This document shows, in pieces, positions 45,094 through 53,116 of a stretch of 64,000 bases of DNA. The notes under the pieces were generated by a model that did no database searches, was not told the origin of the DNA, and worked only from the letters and a program-made list of their open reading frames with translations. Position 1 is the stretch's first letter; every line of letters begins with the position of its first letter. A program made the position numbers and the translations under genes. Source of the stretch: JALORV01 sp963775635 (GTDB taxonomy: Bacteria; Pseudomonadota; Gammaproteobacteria; Burkholderiales; Burkholderiaceae_F); the NCBI GenBank assembly GCA_963775635.1, contig CAVZJO010000006.1:115091-179090 (forward strand), given 5' to 3'.

Positions 45094-46383
45094 GTGCAGA
45101 AGAAGTTGACCGTTCCGGCGTTGCTGGGCAGTTCGGTGTTGCTGGCGGTTTCCGCCGCCGGGGCACAGACCAAGGCGCCGGCGCAGGTCGTCAAGCCACC
45201 GGTGTCGCAGGCGTGGATCGACGTCGCGACCTTCGCAGGCATGGGCATGCCGGCGATGGGTCCTGGCGGCGCGGGTGGCATGTCAATGATGGGAACCATG
45301 TTCGGGGGCGGCTCGGGCGGCAAGAACACGTTCGGCCAAACGCAGGCCGGTGCCGCTGGACGCTGGCTCGACGTGACGCTGTACACCAGCCGCAATCCGT
45401 CGCTCGCGGAGGCAGCGCAGGCGGTGCCGGCCGGCACCCAGCTCGCGCCTGCGTTGAAGCTGATCTCGCCCAAGGTCGGCACGCCGCCGCCGCCGGGAGA
45501 CGAATCCGTCGTCGAGCCGGAATACCAGCGACCGAAGGGCAGGATGTCGCTCTACTGGGGCTGCGGCGATACCGTGCGGGCGGGACAGCCGCGCGTGCTC
45601 GATATCGCGAGCGCGCGCCCAGAGGACTACCAGAAGTTCTTCGTATCGAGACGGGCAACCCAGCGCGGAACGCATTTAGCGGCCGGGCGGCCGGTTTGGA
45701 GCAACGAGGTCGATTCCCGCATGGTGCCGGCCAATGCGTCGCTGGTCGGCGACCACACGTTCAGCGGGCAAGGGGTACCGGAAGGATTCAAGTTCGCCGT
45801 CGGCGCTCAGCAGGATCTGATGCCGGCGGTCGAGCTCAGGCAAAGCGACGCGGGCGGGGCAACACAGCTCGAGTGGGCGGCACTGCCGACCGCCCGTGCG
45901 TACTTCATCGCCGCAATGGGTGCGAAAGGTGGTTCGGAGACCGACCTGGTGTTCTGGACCTCCAGCGAGGTCCCCGAGGTCGGCATGGGGCTGATCGACT
46001 ATCAAACCAATCCGGCCGTCGATCGCTGGCTGAAGGAAAAGGTCCTGCTCGAACCGACCGTCACGCGGTGCTCGGTGCCCAAGGGAATCTTCGGCGAAAG
46101 CGCGGGCGCAATGCTGCGGATGATCGCCTACGGCTCGGAACTGAACCTTGCACATCCGTCCCGGCCCGCCGATCCCAAGGTGGCATGGGAGCCGCAGTGG
46201 GCCATCAAGTTACGGGTGAAGAGCGTGGCCAACGCGATGCTCGGCATGGATATGGGCGGCATGCCGGGTGGCTCGACCACGCAGGCGCCGCGGCCGACCG
46301 ACGCGCAGACCGCCGCTCCACCGAAGGAAGAGGAGGACAAGCTCAGCCCGGTCAACATCCTGAAGGGCATACTCGGCCGCTGA
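45094..46383 (+). CDS. Secreted hypothetical protein with Met/Gly-rich segment
   Basis: A 429-residue protein that I do not recognise. The start is a GTG at 45094, set by GAGGAGG at 45081-45087. A signal peptide covers residues 1-24 (cut after AGA-QT). Residues 49-76 are Met/Gly-rich (AGMGMPAMGPGGAGGMSMMG and on), and a second patch 'MLGMDMGGMPGG' lies near residue 382; such patches can bind copper, but this is speculative. 'RMSLYWGCGDTVRAGQPRVLD' and 'FWTSSEVPEVG' are otherwise unassigned. The C-terminal tail is charged (KEEEDKLSP). Likely periplasmic or outer surface. Confidence 0.75.
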   Translation: MQKKLTVPALLGSSVLLAVSAAGAQTKAPAQVVKPPVSQAWIDVATFAGMGMPAMGPGGAGGMSMMGTMFGGGSGGKNTFGQTQAGAAGRWLDVTLYTSRNPSLAEAAQAVPAGTQLAPALKLISPKVGTPPPPGDESVVEPEYQRPKGRMSLYWGCGDTVRAGQPRVLDIASARPEDYQKFFVSRRATQRGTHLAAGRPVWSNEVDSRMVPANASLVGDHTFSGQGVPEGFKFAVGAQQDLMPAVELRQSDAGGATQLEWAALPTARAYFIAAMGAKGGSETDLVFWTSSEVPEVGMGLIDYQTNPAVDRWLKEKVLLEPTVTRCSVPKGIFGESAGAMLRMIAYGSELNLAHPSRPADPKVAWEPQWAIKLRVKSVANAMLGMDMGGMPGGSTTQAPRPTDAQTAAPPKEEEDKLSPVNILKGILGR

Positions 46384-46434
46384 CCCGCGTGGGCAGCGCG
46401 CAGCCCATCGCCGTGCTGCCCCTAGAATCGGCCG

Positions 46435-47097
46435 ATGATTCGCTCGGAGCTCGATCACCTGGTCGTTGCCAGCGCCCGCCTCGAAGAGGGCATCGACTGG
46501 GTGGAAAGTGTGCTCGGAGCGCGGCCGCAGCCGGGCGGCCGTCACGAGGCGATGGGCACACACAACGCGCTGCTGCGGCTGGGTGAGCACTCCTACCTGG
46601 AGGTGATCGCGGTCGATCCGGACGGCATACCGCCCGGGCGTCCTCGCTGGTTCGCTCTGGACGACCCGTCGATGCAATCGCGCCTCGCGGCCGGACCATC
46701 GCTCATCACCTGGGCCCTGCGGTGCGAGTCGCTTGCAACCGCCTGCGCGCGAGTACCGGACCTCGGAGAGATCCTGTCGATGAGCCGCGGCGATTTTCGC
46801 TGGAAGATCGCCGTGCCCGAGGACGGCAGCCTGCCGTTCAGCGGCGTGCTGCCGGCGGGCATCCAGTGGGAGGCCGGTGTGACAGGCGAGCCCCTGCATC
46901 CCTGCGATCGCCTGCCCGCCAGCGGATGCGACCTGCTGGCGCTCGACCTGATGCATCCGGCCGCGGTGCTGGGCACGGCCGGCATCGTGTCGATGTTCCG
47001 CGAACTGCGCGTGATCGGCCCGATCGAACTGAAGCCCGGGCCGGTGACGATCGCCGCGCGGATCCGCACTCCGGCTGGCGAAGTCACATTGTCATGA
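46435..47097 (+). CDS. VOC/glyoxalase-like domain protein
   Basis: A 220-residue protein with the glyoxalase-like fold (Glyoxalase_3 type): 'ELDHLVVASARLEEGIDWVESVLGARPQPGGRHEAMGTHNALLRLGEHSYLEVIAVDP' at the N-terminus, with a possible metal His in 'DHLVV' and a Glu in 'YLEVI'. A second half contains 'FSGVLPAGIQWEAG'. Probably a dioxygenase- or lyase-like enzyme of unknown substrate. It ends just before the peptidase gene, so co-transcription is likely. Confidence 0.8.
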   Translation: MIRSELDHLVVASARLEEGIDWVESVLGARPQPGGRHEAMGTHNALLRLGEHSYLEVIAVDPDGIPPGRPRWFALDDPSMQSRLAAGPSLITWALRCESLATACARVPDLGEILSMSRGDFRWKIAVPEDGSLPFSGVLPAGIQWEAGVTGEPLHPCDRLPASGCDLLALDLMHPAAVLGTAGIVSMFRELRVIGPIELKPGPVTIAARIRTPAGEVTLS

Positions 47098-47106
47098 ATT
47101 CGTACG

Positions 47107-49305
47107 GTGAAGATGATCAACTTCAAGCTGAACGTGCAATGCGGCCGGTGGCTGGCTGCGGCAGCATTGCTGGCTGGTGCCGCGCCCGGCGCGCTATCGG
47201 CACAGACGCCCTCTGACACCGCGATGTCCACGCCAAAAGCTCCGACGGCCAGGCGCATTCCGCATGTCGTGAAGAGCCCGCACGGCGACCGTGTCGACGA
47301 GTACTACTGGATGCGCGACGACAATCCGAAGGCCAAGCGGCCGGAGATCATCGAGCACCTCGCGGCCGAGAACGCGTACACCGACGCGATGCTCGCCCAC
47401 GTCAAGTCGCTGCAGGACAACCTGGCCGCCGAGATGCGCGCGCGCATCAAGGAGGATGACAGTTCGGTGCCGGTGTATGACAACGGCTACTGGTACTGGC
47501 GGCGCTTCGATGCCGGTGCCGAGTACCCGGTGATCTTGCGCAAGCGCGGCGGACCGGCTTCCGCCGACCCGGCCGCGCCCGAGGAAATGGTGCTGGACAT
47601 CGTCACGCTGGCCAAGCCACACGCCTACTACAACGTCGGCGGCACCGCAGTCAGCCCCGACAACCGCTGGCTGGCTTATGCCGAGGACACGGTTGGACGT
47701 CGCATCTATACGCTGCGTTTCCGCAATCTGGTGACCGGAGAGGTCTCGCCCGAAGCGATTTCCGGCGTGCTGCCCGATGTCGAATGGGCAGCCGACAACG
47801 CGACCGTCTTCTACTTGCGCCAGGATCCGCAGGTGTTGGTGCGGGGCGCCGTGTGGCGCCACCGGCTGGGCACCGAGCCTGCGCGCGACGTGCTGGTCTA
47901 TGACGAGCCTGACCCGGAACTGTTTACCGGGATCGCGCGCAGCGCATCGCGCCGCTACCTGCTGATCCAGCTCGAAGGCTACGACACGACCGAGACTCGC
48001 ACGGTGCCACTCGTTGCACCGGAAGCGCCACCGACCGTCGTGCTGCCGCGACGCAAGGACGTGCGCACCTATGCCAATCACCTGGGAGACCGCTGGATCC
48101 TGCGTACCAACGATGCTGCGCAGAACTTCCGGCTGGTCGCTTCGCCCGACAGCGCGCCGGCCGACCGCGCGCGCTGGCGCGACATCGTGCCGGCCCGCGC
48201 TGATGCGGCGGTCGATGCATTTGCGCTGTTCGAGCAGGCGATCGTCGTCGAGGAGCGGGTCGAGGCCAACAGCCGTGTGCGCGTGCTGCCGGCGGATGGC
48301 GGCGAGCCGTTCGTGGTCGCAGCCGATGAGCCGGCGTTCTCGATGAACCTCACGTTCAATCCGGATCCGGCGGCGCGCGCGGCGCGCTATACGTATACGT
48401 CGATGACGACGCCGAGCACGACGTACGACGTCGATCTCGCGACCGGCGAAAGGCGCCTGCGCAAGGTGCAGCCGGTGCTGGGTTATGACGCGACGCTGTA
48501 TGCAACCGAGCGCGTCTGGGCGCCGTCGCGCGACGGCAAGCGCATCCCCGTGTCGCTCGCCTACCGTCGCGACCGCTTCCGCCAGGACGGAACGGCGCCG
48601 CTGTACATCGACGGCTACGGCGCCTATGGGATCGCCAACGATCCATACTTCAGCAGCAATCGCGTCTCGCTGCTCGACCGCGGCTTCGTGGTGGCGATCG
48701 CCCACGTGCGCGGCGGCGCCGAGTTGGGCCAGGGCTGGTACGAAGACGGCCGGCTCCTCAACAAGAACAACACGTTCAACGATTTTGTCGATGTCACCGA
48801 CCATCTGGTGCGCGCCCGCTATGGCGCGAAGGACCGGGTGTTCGCGTCAGGCGGTTCGGCCGGCGGACTGCTGATGGGCGTGATCGCGAACCGGGCGCCG
48901 GACCGCTATCGCGCCATCGCGCTGCATGTGCCCTTCGTCGATGCCGTCACGACGATGCTCGACGAGACGATTCCGCTGACGACCAACGAATGGTCGCAAT
49001 GGGGCGACCCGCGCGAAAAGCGCTACTACGACTACATGCTCGCGTATTCGCCATACGACAACATCGAAGCTCGCGAGTATCCATCGATGCTGGTGACCAC
49101 CGGGCTGTGGGATGCGATGGTGCAGTATTACGAGCCGGCCAAGTACGTCGCGCGGCTGCGCGCCACCAAGACCGATCGCAACCCGCTGCTATTCCGGGTC
49201 ACGATGGAAGCCGGCCACAGCGGAAAGTCGGGCCGCTTCGAGCGGCTGATCGAGGTCGCGCGCGAGTACGCATTCTTTCTCGACCTTGCCGGAATCCGCG
49301 ACTAG
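47107..49305 (+). CDS. S9 family peptidase (oligopeptidase B/PtrB-like), exported
   Basis: A 732-residue prolyl-oligopeptidase family enzyme. The N-terminus carries a signal peptide ending LSAQ. 'RIPHVVKSPHGDRVDEYYWMRDD' begins the beta-propeller; the catalytic domain has 'YGAYGIANDPYFSSNRVSLLDRGF', 'GGAELGQGWYEDGRLLNKNNTFNDF', nucleophile Ser in 'FASGGSAGGLLMG', and the His in 'MEAGHSGKSGRFERL'. Oligopeptidase B cleaves after basic residues in short peptides. Translation may begin at the GTG (47107) or the ATG (47113). The signal peptide is unusual for classical cytoplasmic PtrB. Confidence 0.88.
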   Translation: MKMINFKLNVQCGRWLAAAALLAGAAPGALSAQTPSDTAMSTPKAPTARRIPHVVKSPHGDRVDEYYWMRDDNPKAKRPEIIEHLAAENAYTDAMLAHVKSLQDNLAAEMRARIKEDDSSVPVYDNGYWYWRRFDAGAEYPVILRKRGGPASADPAAPEEMVLDIVTLAKPHAYYNVGGTAVSPDNRWLAYAEDTVGRRIYTLRFRNLVTGEVSPEAISGVLPDVEWAADNATVFYLRQDPQVLVRGAVWRHRLGTEPARDVLVYDEPDPELFTGIARSASRRYLLIQLEGYDTTETRTVPLVAPEAPPTVVLPRRKDVRTYANHLGDRWILRTNDAAQNFRLVASPDSAPADRARWRDIVPARADAAVDAFALFEQAIVVEERVEANSRVRVLPADGGEPFVVAADEPAFSMNLTFNPDPAARAARYTYTSMTTPSTTYDVDLATGERRLRKVQPVLGYDATLYATERVWAPSRDGKRIPVSLAYRRDRFRQDGTAPLYIDGYGAYGIANDPYFSSNRVSLLDRGFVVAIAHVRGGAELGQGWYEDGRLLNKNNTFNDFVDVTDHLVRARYGAKDRVFASGGSAGGLLMGVIANRAPDRYRAIALHVPFVDAVTTMLDETIPLTTNEWSQWGDPREKRYYDYMLAYSPYDNIEAREYPSMLVTTGLWDAMVQYYEPAKYVARLRATKTDRNPLLFRVTMEAGHSGKSGRFERLIEVAREYAFFLDLAGIRD

Positions 49306-49320
49306 CCGGGTCACCGCCGC

Positions 49321-50193
49321 TCAGTCGCGACTGCCAAACGAAAGCTGTCGCACCCACGCGGCGTCGATGCCGATGCGCGCCAGCGCGGTCGCCTGGACCG
49401 GAAGCTCGTTCATCAGTCGTGCCGGTGACGGCAGCCGCGCCGGATCGGCGGCGGCCACGATCAGGCGATTGCCGCCTGTCCCGCTCAAGCGAACGCTGTA
49501 GTAGCGGCCGAACACCCGTTCAGTGGTGGCCGATTCGTGTGCGGTCGAACGGCTCGTGGCGAAGGTGTTCGCAAGAAAGACACCCGAGGGCGGCAGTACG
49601 GCGCGCACGTCGCGCAGGAAGTCATCGTTGAACAGTTCGGGCGGGATGCCTTCGGCATCAAACGCATCGAGCAGCACTGCGTCGTACGTTTCTCCACGCG
49701 CCCGAGCGGCCGCGACGAAAGCACGTCCGTCTGCCGCGTGCAGTCGCAGCCGCGGCCCGGGTGCCAGATCAAAGAAGCGCTGCGCGACCTGCAGCACCGC
49801 TGCGTCGATGTCCACTGCGTCGATTTCGGTACCGGGCCTGGCGATGGCCACCGCTTTTGGAATCGAGCCGCCGCCCACGCCGATCAGCAGCACCCGCTGC
49901 GACGGTTGCCACAGCAGCAGCACCGCGACCATCGCGCGCGCGTAATCGAACACCAGGTGGTCGGGCCGGTCCAGCCACTGGCACGACTGGTTCAGCGCAC
50001 CCGCACGCTCCTCGAAGCGCAGGCAGCGGCGCGTTTCGCTGTCGGTCACGAAGAGTGTCTGCCATGCCGAGCGTTCGGTGTGCACCAGCTTCTCGCCCGG
50101 CGACGGGCTTGCCGACCCGGCGAGGATGAGGCTGGCGGCGAGGAGGAAGACACGTTGCCACCTGCGCCGAGGCGACGCGTCGGCGCGCGGCAT
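49321..50193 (-). CDS. Spermidine synthase-like (SpeE-type) methyltransferase-fold protein
   Basis: A 290-residue protein with the spermidine-synthase fold: 'RVLLIGVGGGSIPKAVAIARPGTEIDAVDIDAAVLQVAQRFF', 'LRLHAADGRAFVAAARARGETYDAVLLDAFDAEGIP' and 'LRDVRAVLPPSGVFLANTF'. The Asp of 'LLDAFD' is the position of the putrescine-binding Asp. The N-terminus has a possible signal or membrane anchor (RVFLLAASLILAGSAS, residues 14-29), so it may be an exported homologue, not the classical enzyme. Convergent with the peptidase. Confidence 0.8.
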   Translation of the reverse strand: MPRADASPRRRWQRVFLLAASLILAGSASPSPGEKLVHTERSAWQTLFVTDSETRRCLRFEERAGALNQSCQWLDRPDHLVFDYARAMVAVLLLWQPSQRVLLIGVGGGSIPKAVAIARPGTEIDAVDIDAAVLQVAQRFFDLAPGPRLRLHAADGRAFVAAARARGETYDAVLLDAFDAEGIPPELFNDDFLRDVRAVLPPSGVFLANTFATSRSTAHESATTERVFGRYYSVRLSGTGGNRLIVAAADPARLPSPARLMNELPVQATALARIGIDAAWVRQLSFGSRD

Positions 50194-50210
50194 CAGCGCT
50201 CGCAGCGTTT

Positions 50211-51209
50211 TCAGTTTGACTGCCGACGCAGCTTGAACACCGGCACGAATCCGCCCGTTTCGATGCCGCGATAGTTGCGGATCGGCGGGCAGTCGTAGAC
50301 CGCGAGCGGGGTTCCGCTCGAATCCTCCAGCACGCCGAGCTGCTGCAGCACCTCGACCGTCGCTGCGTGGAGCGCGCGCGGACTCCCGTCGGCGATGCGG
50401 ATCGCGATGCCGAGTCCGTGGCTGGCGACGCCGATCGCCTGCATGCCGTCGGCGCCCGCCTTGCTGATCCAGTCGCCGCCGCCCGTCTGCATGATGGCAA
50501 GGTCAGTGCGGCGCGTGCCGGAAACCAGATCGGGATGGCGTGTCATCGCATAGAACAGGGCCGCGAGTTCCGGGGTCTCCTGCGCAGCGAGCCGCGCATA
50601 AATCTGTGCCATGCGTCGCAGCGGCATCGCGAAGTTGGGAGCAGTGCAGCCGTCGATGCCTTGCGCGATGGTGTCGCCCTGCGCAAAACGCGCCACAGTC
50701 GTGCGGATTCTCTGCTGCAGCAGGTGACCGCTGTCGAGGTAGTTTCCGATCGGCTGGTCGTGCATGCGCGCAAATGCGAGAAAGCCGGCGTGCTTGCCCG
50801 AACAGTTGTGGTAGAGCGGCGACCATTTCACGCCCGACGGCGCAGAGATCTCGTTGGCGGCGAAGAACCCCGGTGCATGACAGCCACACTGCAGTGCAGT
50901 GTCATCCACGCCGGCGGCCGCGAGCATGCGCTGCACGAGGCCGATGTGCACCGCCTCGCCGCTGTGGCTGGCACACATCAGCGCCAACTCGTGCGACGTC
51001 CATCCGTAGCGGGCGAGCCCGTCATCTTCGATGAAGGGTATCGCCTGCAGCGGCTTGAGCGCGGAACGGGTGAAGTTCAGCGAATCGGGATCGCCGAGGG
51101 CCGCGATCAGCTTGCCGGCCGGGTCGACCACCGCGATCGATCCATAGTGGACGCATTCGGTGGTGCCACCGCGCGTGGTTTCTACCAGCGGAACATGGCG
51201 CGGAATCAT
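50211..51209 (-). CDS. L-asparaginase II family (ReAV/AnsA-type) protein
   Basis: A 332-residue protein of the asparaginase family typified by Rhizobium etli AnsA (PF06089): 'RSALKPLQAIPFIEDDGLARYG' (the Ser and Lys of the active site), 'LALMCASHSGEAVHIGLVQRMLA', 'LYHNCSGKHAGFLAFARMH' and 'GIDGCTAPNFAMPL'. It hydrolyses asparagine to aspartate and ammonia in the cytosol. The ATG at 51209 is well placed. The next gene upstream on this strand encodes a diiron protein with no clear relation. Confidence 0.9.
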   Translation of the reverse strand: MIPRHVPLVETTRGGTTECVHYGSIAVVDPAGKLIAALGDPDSLNFTRSALKPLQAIPFIEDDGLARYGWTSHELALMCASHSGEAVHIGLVQRMLAAAGVDDTALQCGCHAPGFFAANEISAPSGVKWSPLYHNCSGKHAGFLAFARMHDQPIGNYLDSGHLLQQRIRTTVARFAQGDTIAQGIDGCTAPNFAMPLRRMAQIYARLAAQETPELAALFYAMTRHPDLVSGTRRTDLAIMQTGGGDWISKAGADGMQAIGVASHGLGIAIRIADGSPRALHAATVEVLQQLGVLEDSSGTPLAVYDCPPIRNYRGIETGGFVPVFKLRRQSN

Positions 51210-51237
51210 CGGCGCGCCGCGCGCCGGACTTGCGCCG

Positions 51238-52110
51238 TCAGGCCGACTGCGGCACCTGCGCGGGCGCGGCCGAAGCCAGCCGCGCCGCGATCTCCTTGCG
51301 GTAGCGGTTCAGGTCCTGCACCGTGACAAACGTGCGCTCGAACAGCAGCGACAGGTTGTGCAGGATCCGATCGACGACCTTGGTCTCCCATTCCTTGTCG
51401 AAATGTATCTGTTCGTCGAGCCAGCGTTCGAGCCAGCCCGGATCCGGGAGGCGCGATTGTACGGTGTCGTTCGGGAAAAGCGACTGGTTGACGTGCAGAT
51501 TGGTCGGGTGCAGCGCCTTGGCGGTGCGCCTGGCAGAGGCCATCAGTACGCCGATCTTGGAGAATGCCGCGCGCGCCGAGTCGCCCAGCTCAACCAAGTT
51601 CTTCTTCATGTAGCGCAGGTAGGCGCCGCCATGGCGCGCCTCGTCCTGCGACAGCAGTCGGTACACGACCTTGATCACCGGCTCGGTATGCCACTCGGCC
51701 GCTCGCCGGTACCAGTGGTTCAGCCGGATCTCGCCGCAGAAATGCATCATCAGTGTTTCCAGCCGCGGCGCCGGATCGAACTGGAAACGCACGGCGTGCA
51801 GTTCCTGCTCGGTCGGCACGAGCTCCGGGCGAAAGCGCCGCAGGTATTCCATCAGCACCAGCGCGTGCTTCTGCTCCTCGAAGAACCAGACCGACATGAA
51901 CGCCGAAAAATCGGAGTCCCCACGGTTGTCGCGCAGGAACATCTCGGTGGCCGGCAACGCCGACCACTCGGTGATCGCGTTCATCTTGATCGTGTGGGCC
52001 TGCTCGTCCGTCAGGCGTGCCGCATCGAACTCCTGCCACGGCACGTCGGTCTCCATGTTCCACCGAACCGATTCGAACGACTTGAACAACTCTGGATAGA
52101 GCAATGGCAT
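51238..52110 (-). CDS. Ferritin-like diiron protein
   Basis: A 290-residue helical protein with two EExxH-type diiron motifs: 'FFEEQKHALVLMEYL' and 'SQDEARHGGAYL', with further Glu in 'LPATEMFL' and 'FCGEIRLNHW'. This matches ferritin-like/acyl-ACP desaturase-like bundles. The C-terminal part (about 200-290) is alpha-helical and unassigned. It could be an oxidase or desaturase, but no substrate is suggested. It lies between the asparaginase and folE2 genes on the same strand. Confidence 0.78.
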   Translation of the reverse strand: MPLLYPELFKSFESVRWNMETDVPWQEFDAARLTDEQAHTIKMNAITEWSALPATEMFLRDNRGDSDFSAFMSVWFFEEQKHALVLMEYLRRFRPELVPTEQELHAVRFQFDPAPRLETLMMHFCGEIRLNHWYRRAAEWHTEPVIKVVYRLLSQDEARHGGAYLRYMKKNLVELGDSARAAFSKIGVLMASARRTAKALHPTNLHVNQSLFPNDTVQSRLPDPGWLERWLDEQIHFDKEWETKVVDRILHNLSLLFERTFVTVQDLNRYRKEIAARLASAAPAQVPQSA

Positions 52111-52137
52111 GGCGTCCTCCCCCGGAGCCCGTCGCCG

Positions 52138-52941
52138 TCAGCCGGCGCGGGTCTTGTCGCGCTCGATCAGCGCGTAGGCCGAATGATTGTGTATCGACTC
52201 GAAGTTTTCGGCCTCGATGATATAGCCGCGCACGCGCGCGTCTGCATCGAGCGCGACCGCGATATCGCGCACGACGTCCTCGACGAACTTCGGATTGTCG
52301 TAGGCGCGCTCGGTCACGTACTTTTCGTCGGTCCGCTTCAGCAGTCCCCACACCTCGCACGAGGCCGCGTTCTCGGCGATGCGGATCTGATCCTCGACGC
52401 GCATCTCGTCCGCTAGGTCAGCGTGAGGGTCAGGTGCGCCCGCTGGTTGTGCGCACCGTAGTCGGCCACCTTCTTGCTGCACGGGCACAGGCTGGTCACC
52501 GGCACCACCACCTTCTGCCGGTACGTGGTCGCCGCGCCGCGCCGCTCGATGGCCAGCGTCAGCTGGTAGTCCATCAGGCTCTCGGCGCCGGAGACCGGTG
52601 CGGTCTTCAGAACGAAGTACGGCAGCCGCATCTCGATGTCGCCTTCGCGTGCGTCGAGCCGACTGCAGCATGCGCTCGAGCAGGGCATGCAGCGAGGCGC
52701 GCGACAGCGGGTCATGCTGGGACTGCAGCACGTCGATGAAACGCGACATGTGCGTGCCCTTCTGCTCGGCCGGCAGCGCGACCGTCATGTCGACCGAGGC
52801 TACACTGGGTTGCGGGCCGCGCGCCGTCGCTACCATCACCGGATGGGTGAGCGACTTCACGCCGACGCGCTGGATCGCCAGGTTGCGCGCGTCCGCCGCG
52901 GACTGTACGTCCGGCAGATACAAGGAATCGGGTGCGTTCAT
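52138..52941 (-). pseudogene. folE2: GTP cyclohydrolase FolE2 (type IB), two frameshifts that cancel
   Basis: The start 'LYLPDVQSAADARNLAIQRVGVKSLTHPVMV' and 'VASVDMTVALPAEQKGTHMSRFIDVL' is the FolE2 N-terminus. Near 52665 the frame shifts; the other frame carries MRLPYFVLKTAPVSGAESLM and 'KVVVPVTSLCPCSKKVADYGAHNQRAHLTL', including the conserved Cys and His region. Near 52425 it shifts back and finishes with 'IRIAENAASCEVWGLLKRTDEKYVTERAYDNPKFVED'. One insertion and one deletion restore a protein of about 268 residues. FolE2 makes dihydroneopterin triphosphate for folate. Probably indel errors. Confidence 0.9.
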
Positions 52942-52951
52942 GGTGCAGCCG

Positions 52952-53110
52952 CTATTGTCGCCGAAGTCGCCGGCCGCCCGACAGGCGGCGGCGCGGCCTC
53001 ACTTCGCGGTCCAGCAGTGCCTCGATCCGGCCGGTCAGTTTCGGATCGAGCGACTCGACCTGGCTCGGGAAGGATCCGACCACTTTGCCGGCGCGGTTGA
53101 TAGGTACTTG
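52952..53110 (-). pseudogene. Possible glutathione peroxidase C-terminal fragment
   Basis: Immediately after the formate dehydrogenase stop (53117), in the same frame and with no start codon, the sequence reads 'INRAGKVVGSFPSQVESLDPKLTGRIEALL' (split here by me from one stretch), then a basic tail to a TAG at 52952. This resembles the C-terminus of BtuE/GPx-type glutathione peroxidases, where a 'FLxxRxGxVVxxFPS' strand precedes the last helix. The catalytic N-terminal part is absent. A remnant left by rearrangement is my reading; chance similarity is possible. Confidence 0.35.
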
Positions 53111-53116
53111 TGCCGA

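Noticed and set aside
44760..46586. 608-codon plus-strand frame over the secreted hypothetical gene
   Set aside because: The GTG-started frame at 45094 has a signal peptide and a strong Shine-Dalgarno, while this frame is Arg-rich noise.
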